From NCBI GenBank assembly GCA_002501845.1, contig DAOL01000009.1:35850-42140 (forward strand): DNA of 6,291 bases. The letters run 5' to 3'. The notes beneath the pieces are model-generated. The model was not told the DNA's origin. It made no database searches and saw nothing but the letters and a program-made list of their open reading frames with translations. Positions 5,740 through 6,291 of this stretch are shown piece by piece. This stretch comes from Nitrososphaera sp. UBA217 (GTDB lineage Archaea > Thermoproteota > Nitrososphaeria > Nitrososphaerales > Nitrososphaeraceae). Made by a program: the position numbers and the translations under genes. Every line of letters begins with the position of its first letter. Position 1 is the stretch's first letter.

Positions 5740-6291
5740 TCACAGGTACCCGAATGTCGGGTCGCTCTTTCTTTTCACAGCAACGAGCATATGTAGGATC
5801 TCCTTTTCCTTTTCGTTTAACCGGTGGTTGAACCTCTCCAGCAGCTGCTTTGCCTGTCTGCTGTTTATGTCGGTGTAAAATACGTCGCCCTCATTTATCT
5901 GCCGACCAATAGTCGGCTCTTTTATCGACACGGCTATCTGCATCCCGACAGTCGCTTCGTCTATAGCTTTTCCGCTGTCCTGTATCTGATGCACGATGCC
6001 GATCTTCTTGCCCTCTCCATTGACGACATGCACCTTTTGCTTCAGCTTGCCCACCTTGATCTCCGCGCCAAAGACGGCAGGGTCATTGCGCCTGAAAATA
6101 AATCCTTTAAGGAACTGGAACTTGCATATGGGCGGCAGCTCGTTGAACAGTATTGACTCCTCGTGCTCCCGTTGGTACGCCACCCAATCAGTGTAGCTGC
6201 GAACAAGGTTGTAGATTATCTGCTCGTTGAAAATCTTGACATCGCGTTCCTGTGCCTCCTTTTGCGCGTCGTCTAGCACTTTAACGCTAAA
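5740..6291 (-). CDS. infB: Translation initiation factor aIF5B (IF-2/eIF5B type), C-terminal part, cut by window edge
   Basis: The visible 183 C-terminal residues match the end of the archaeal/eukaryotic GTPase aIF5B, which promotes ribosomal subunit joining and acts on initiator tRNA at the ribosome. The first residues (KVLDDAQKEAQERDVKIF...) fit the end of domain III and its junction with the long connecting helix. Domain IV, the beta-barrel, contains the recognisable FRRNDPAVFGAEIKVGKLK segment, then IGIVHQIQDSGKAIDEATVG and AVSIKEPTIGRQINEGDVFY. It is followed by a charged C-terminal helical tail (RQAKQLLERFNHRLNEKEKEIL...) as in archaeal and eukaryal family members but not in bacterial IF2. 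The frame is open to the window edge, so the GTPase domain and the start codon lie outside. The GTG at 6277-6279 is an internal valine and not a start. The gene converges on thioredoxin with abutting stop codons. No disruption is visible. Confidence 0.94.
   Translation of the reverse strand, partial: FSVKVLDDAQKEAQERDVKIFNEQIIYNLVRSYTDWVAYQREHEESILFNELPPICKFQFLKGFIFRRNDPAVFGAEIKVGKLKQKVHVVNGEGKKIGIVHQIQDSGKAIDEATVGMQIAVSIKEPTIGRQINEGDVFYTDINSRQAKQLLERFNHRLNEKEKEILHMLVAVKRKSDPTFGYL
5765..5818 (+). terminator. Candidate U-rich termination region for thioredoxin mRNA
   Basis: Two pyrimidine tracts, CTCTTTCTTTTC at 5765-5776 and a longer C/T-rich run at 5800-5818, follow the thioredoxin stop codon by about 25 and 60 bases. 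They resemble the U-rich tracts at which archaeal RNA polymerase terminates. Both lie inside the aIF5B coding sequence; the second is the complement of Glu/Lys codons for the NEKEKEI segment, so protein-coding constraint may explain it fully. There is no supporting hairpin. Confidence 0.3.

Noticed and set aside
5824..6156. Plus-strand open frame of 110 codons opposite aIF5B
   Set aside because: The minus strand carries clear aIF5B domain IV motifs over the same interval.
6277..6279. GTG as the start codon of a short stand-alone aIF5B-like protein
   Set aside because: The frame continues open through FSVK to the window edge and starts in the middle of a family-conserved region, so the gene is cut by the window and not short.
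1..6291. Mobile elements, CRISPR arrays, tRNA or rRNA genes
   Set aside because: I saw no terminal inverted repeats, transposase motifs, regularly spaced direct repeats or cloverleaf-like segments; almost all of the window is accounted for by four protein genes.

Overview
The window looks like a piece of an ammonia-oxidising archaeal chromosome (Thaumarchaeota/Nitrososphaeria; the roughly balanced GC content suggests a Nitrososphaera-like lineage). The evidence is an archaeal-type ribosomal protein L11, the C-terminal part of archaeal/eukaryotic-type initiation factor aIF5B, archaeal-style TATA/BRE elements close to start codons with no clear Shine-Dalgarno sequences, and a large, sequon-rich secreted subtilase of the pyrolysin type. 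The lineage is inferred from family resemblance; no search could be run.

Layout. Positions 1-83 are a short upstream region with a TATA-like element. Ribosomal protein L11 follows at 84-566 (+). A 115-bp intergenic region (567-681) holds two candidate promoters for the next gene and a doubtful 30-codon reading frame. Most of the window (682-5331, +) is one 1549-residue protein: a secreted, probably cell-surface-anchored S8 serine protease. It has a complete Asp/His/Ser triad, a very long Asp-His insertion, calcium-binding loops, beta-rich C-terminal modules and a C-terminal membrane anchor. A 48-bp spacer with a good BRE/TATA separates it from a WCGPC thioredoxin (5380-5739, +). The thioredoxin stop codon directly abuts the stop codon of aIF5B, which runs on the minus strand (5740-6291) and is cut by the window edge.

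How the genes relate. L11 and aIF5B both belong to translation: L11 forms part of the ribosomal GTPase-associated centre, and aIF5B is a GTPase that promotes subunit joining. They are at opposite ends of the window, on opposite strands, and are not in one operon here. The protease acts outside the membrane and the thioredoxin inside the cell. Each has its own candidate promoter, so their adjacency is no evidence of a shared pathway.

I found no mobile element, CRISPR array, tRNA, rRNA or recognisable new defence system. The points most worth a second look are the architecture of the giant protease and the zero-gap convergent junction between thioredoxin and aIF5B. No gene-free stretch longer than 300 bases exists.
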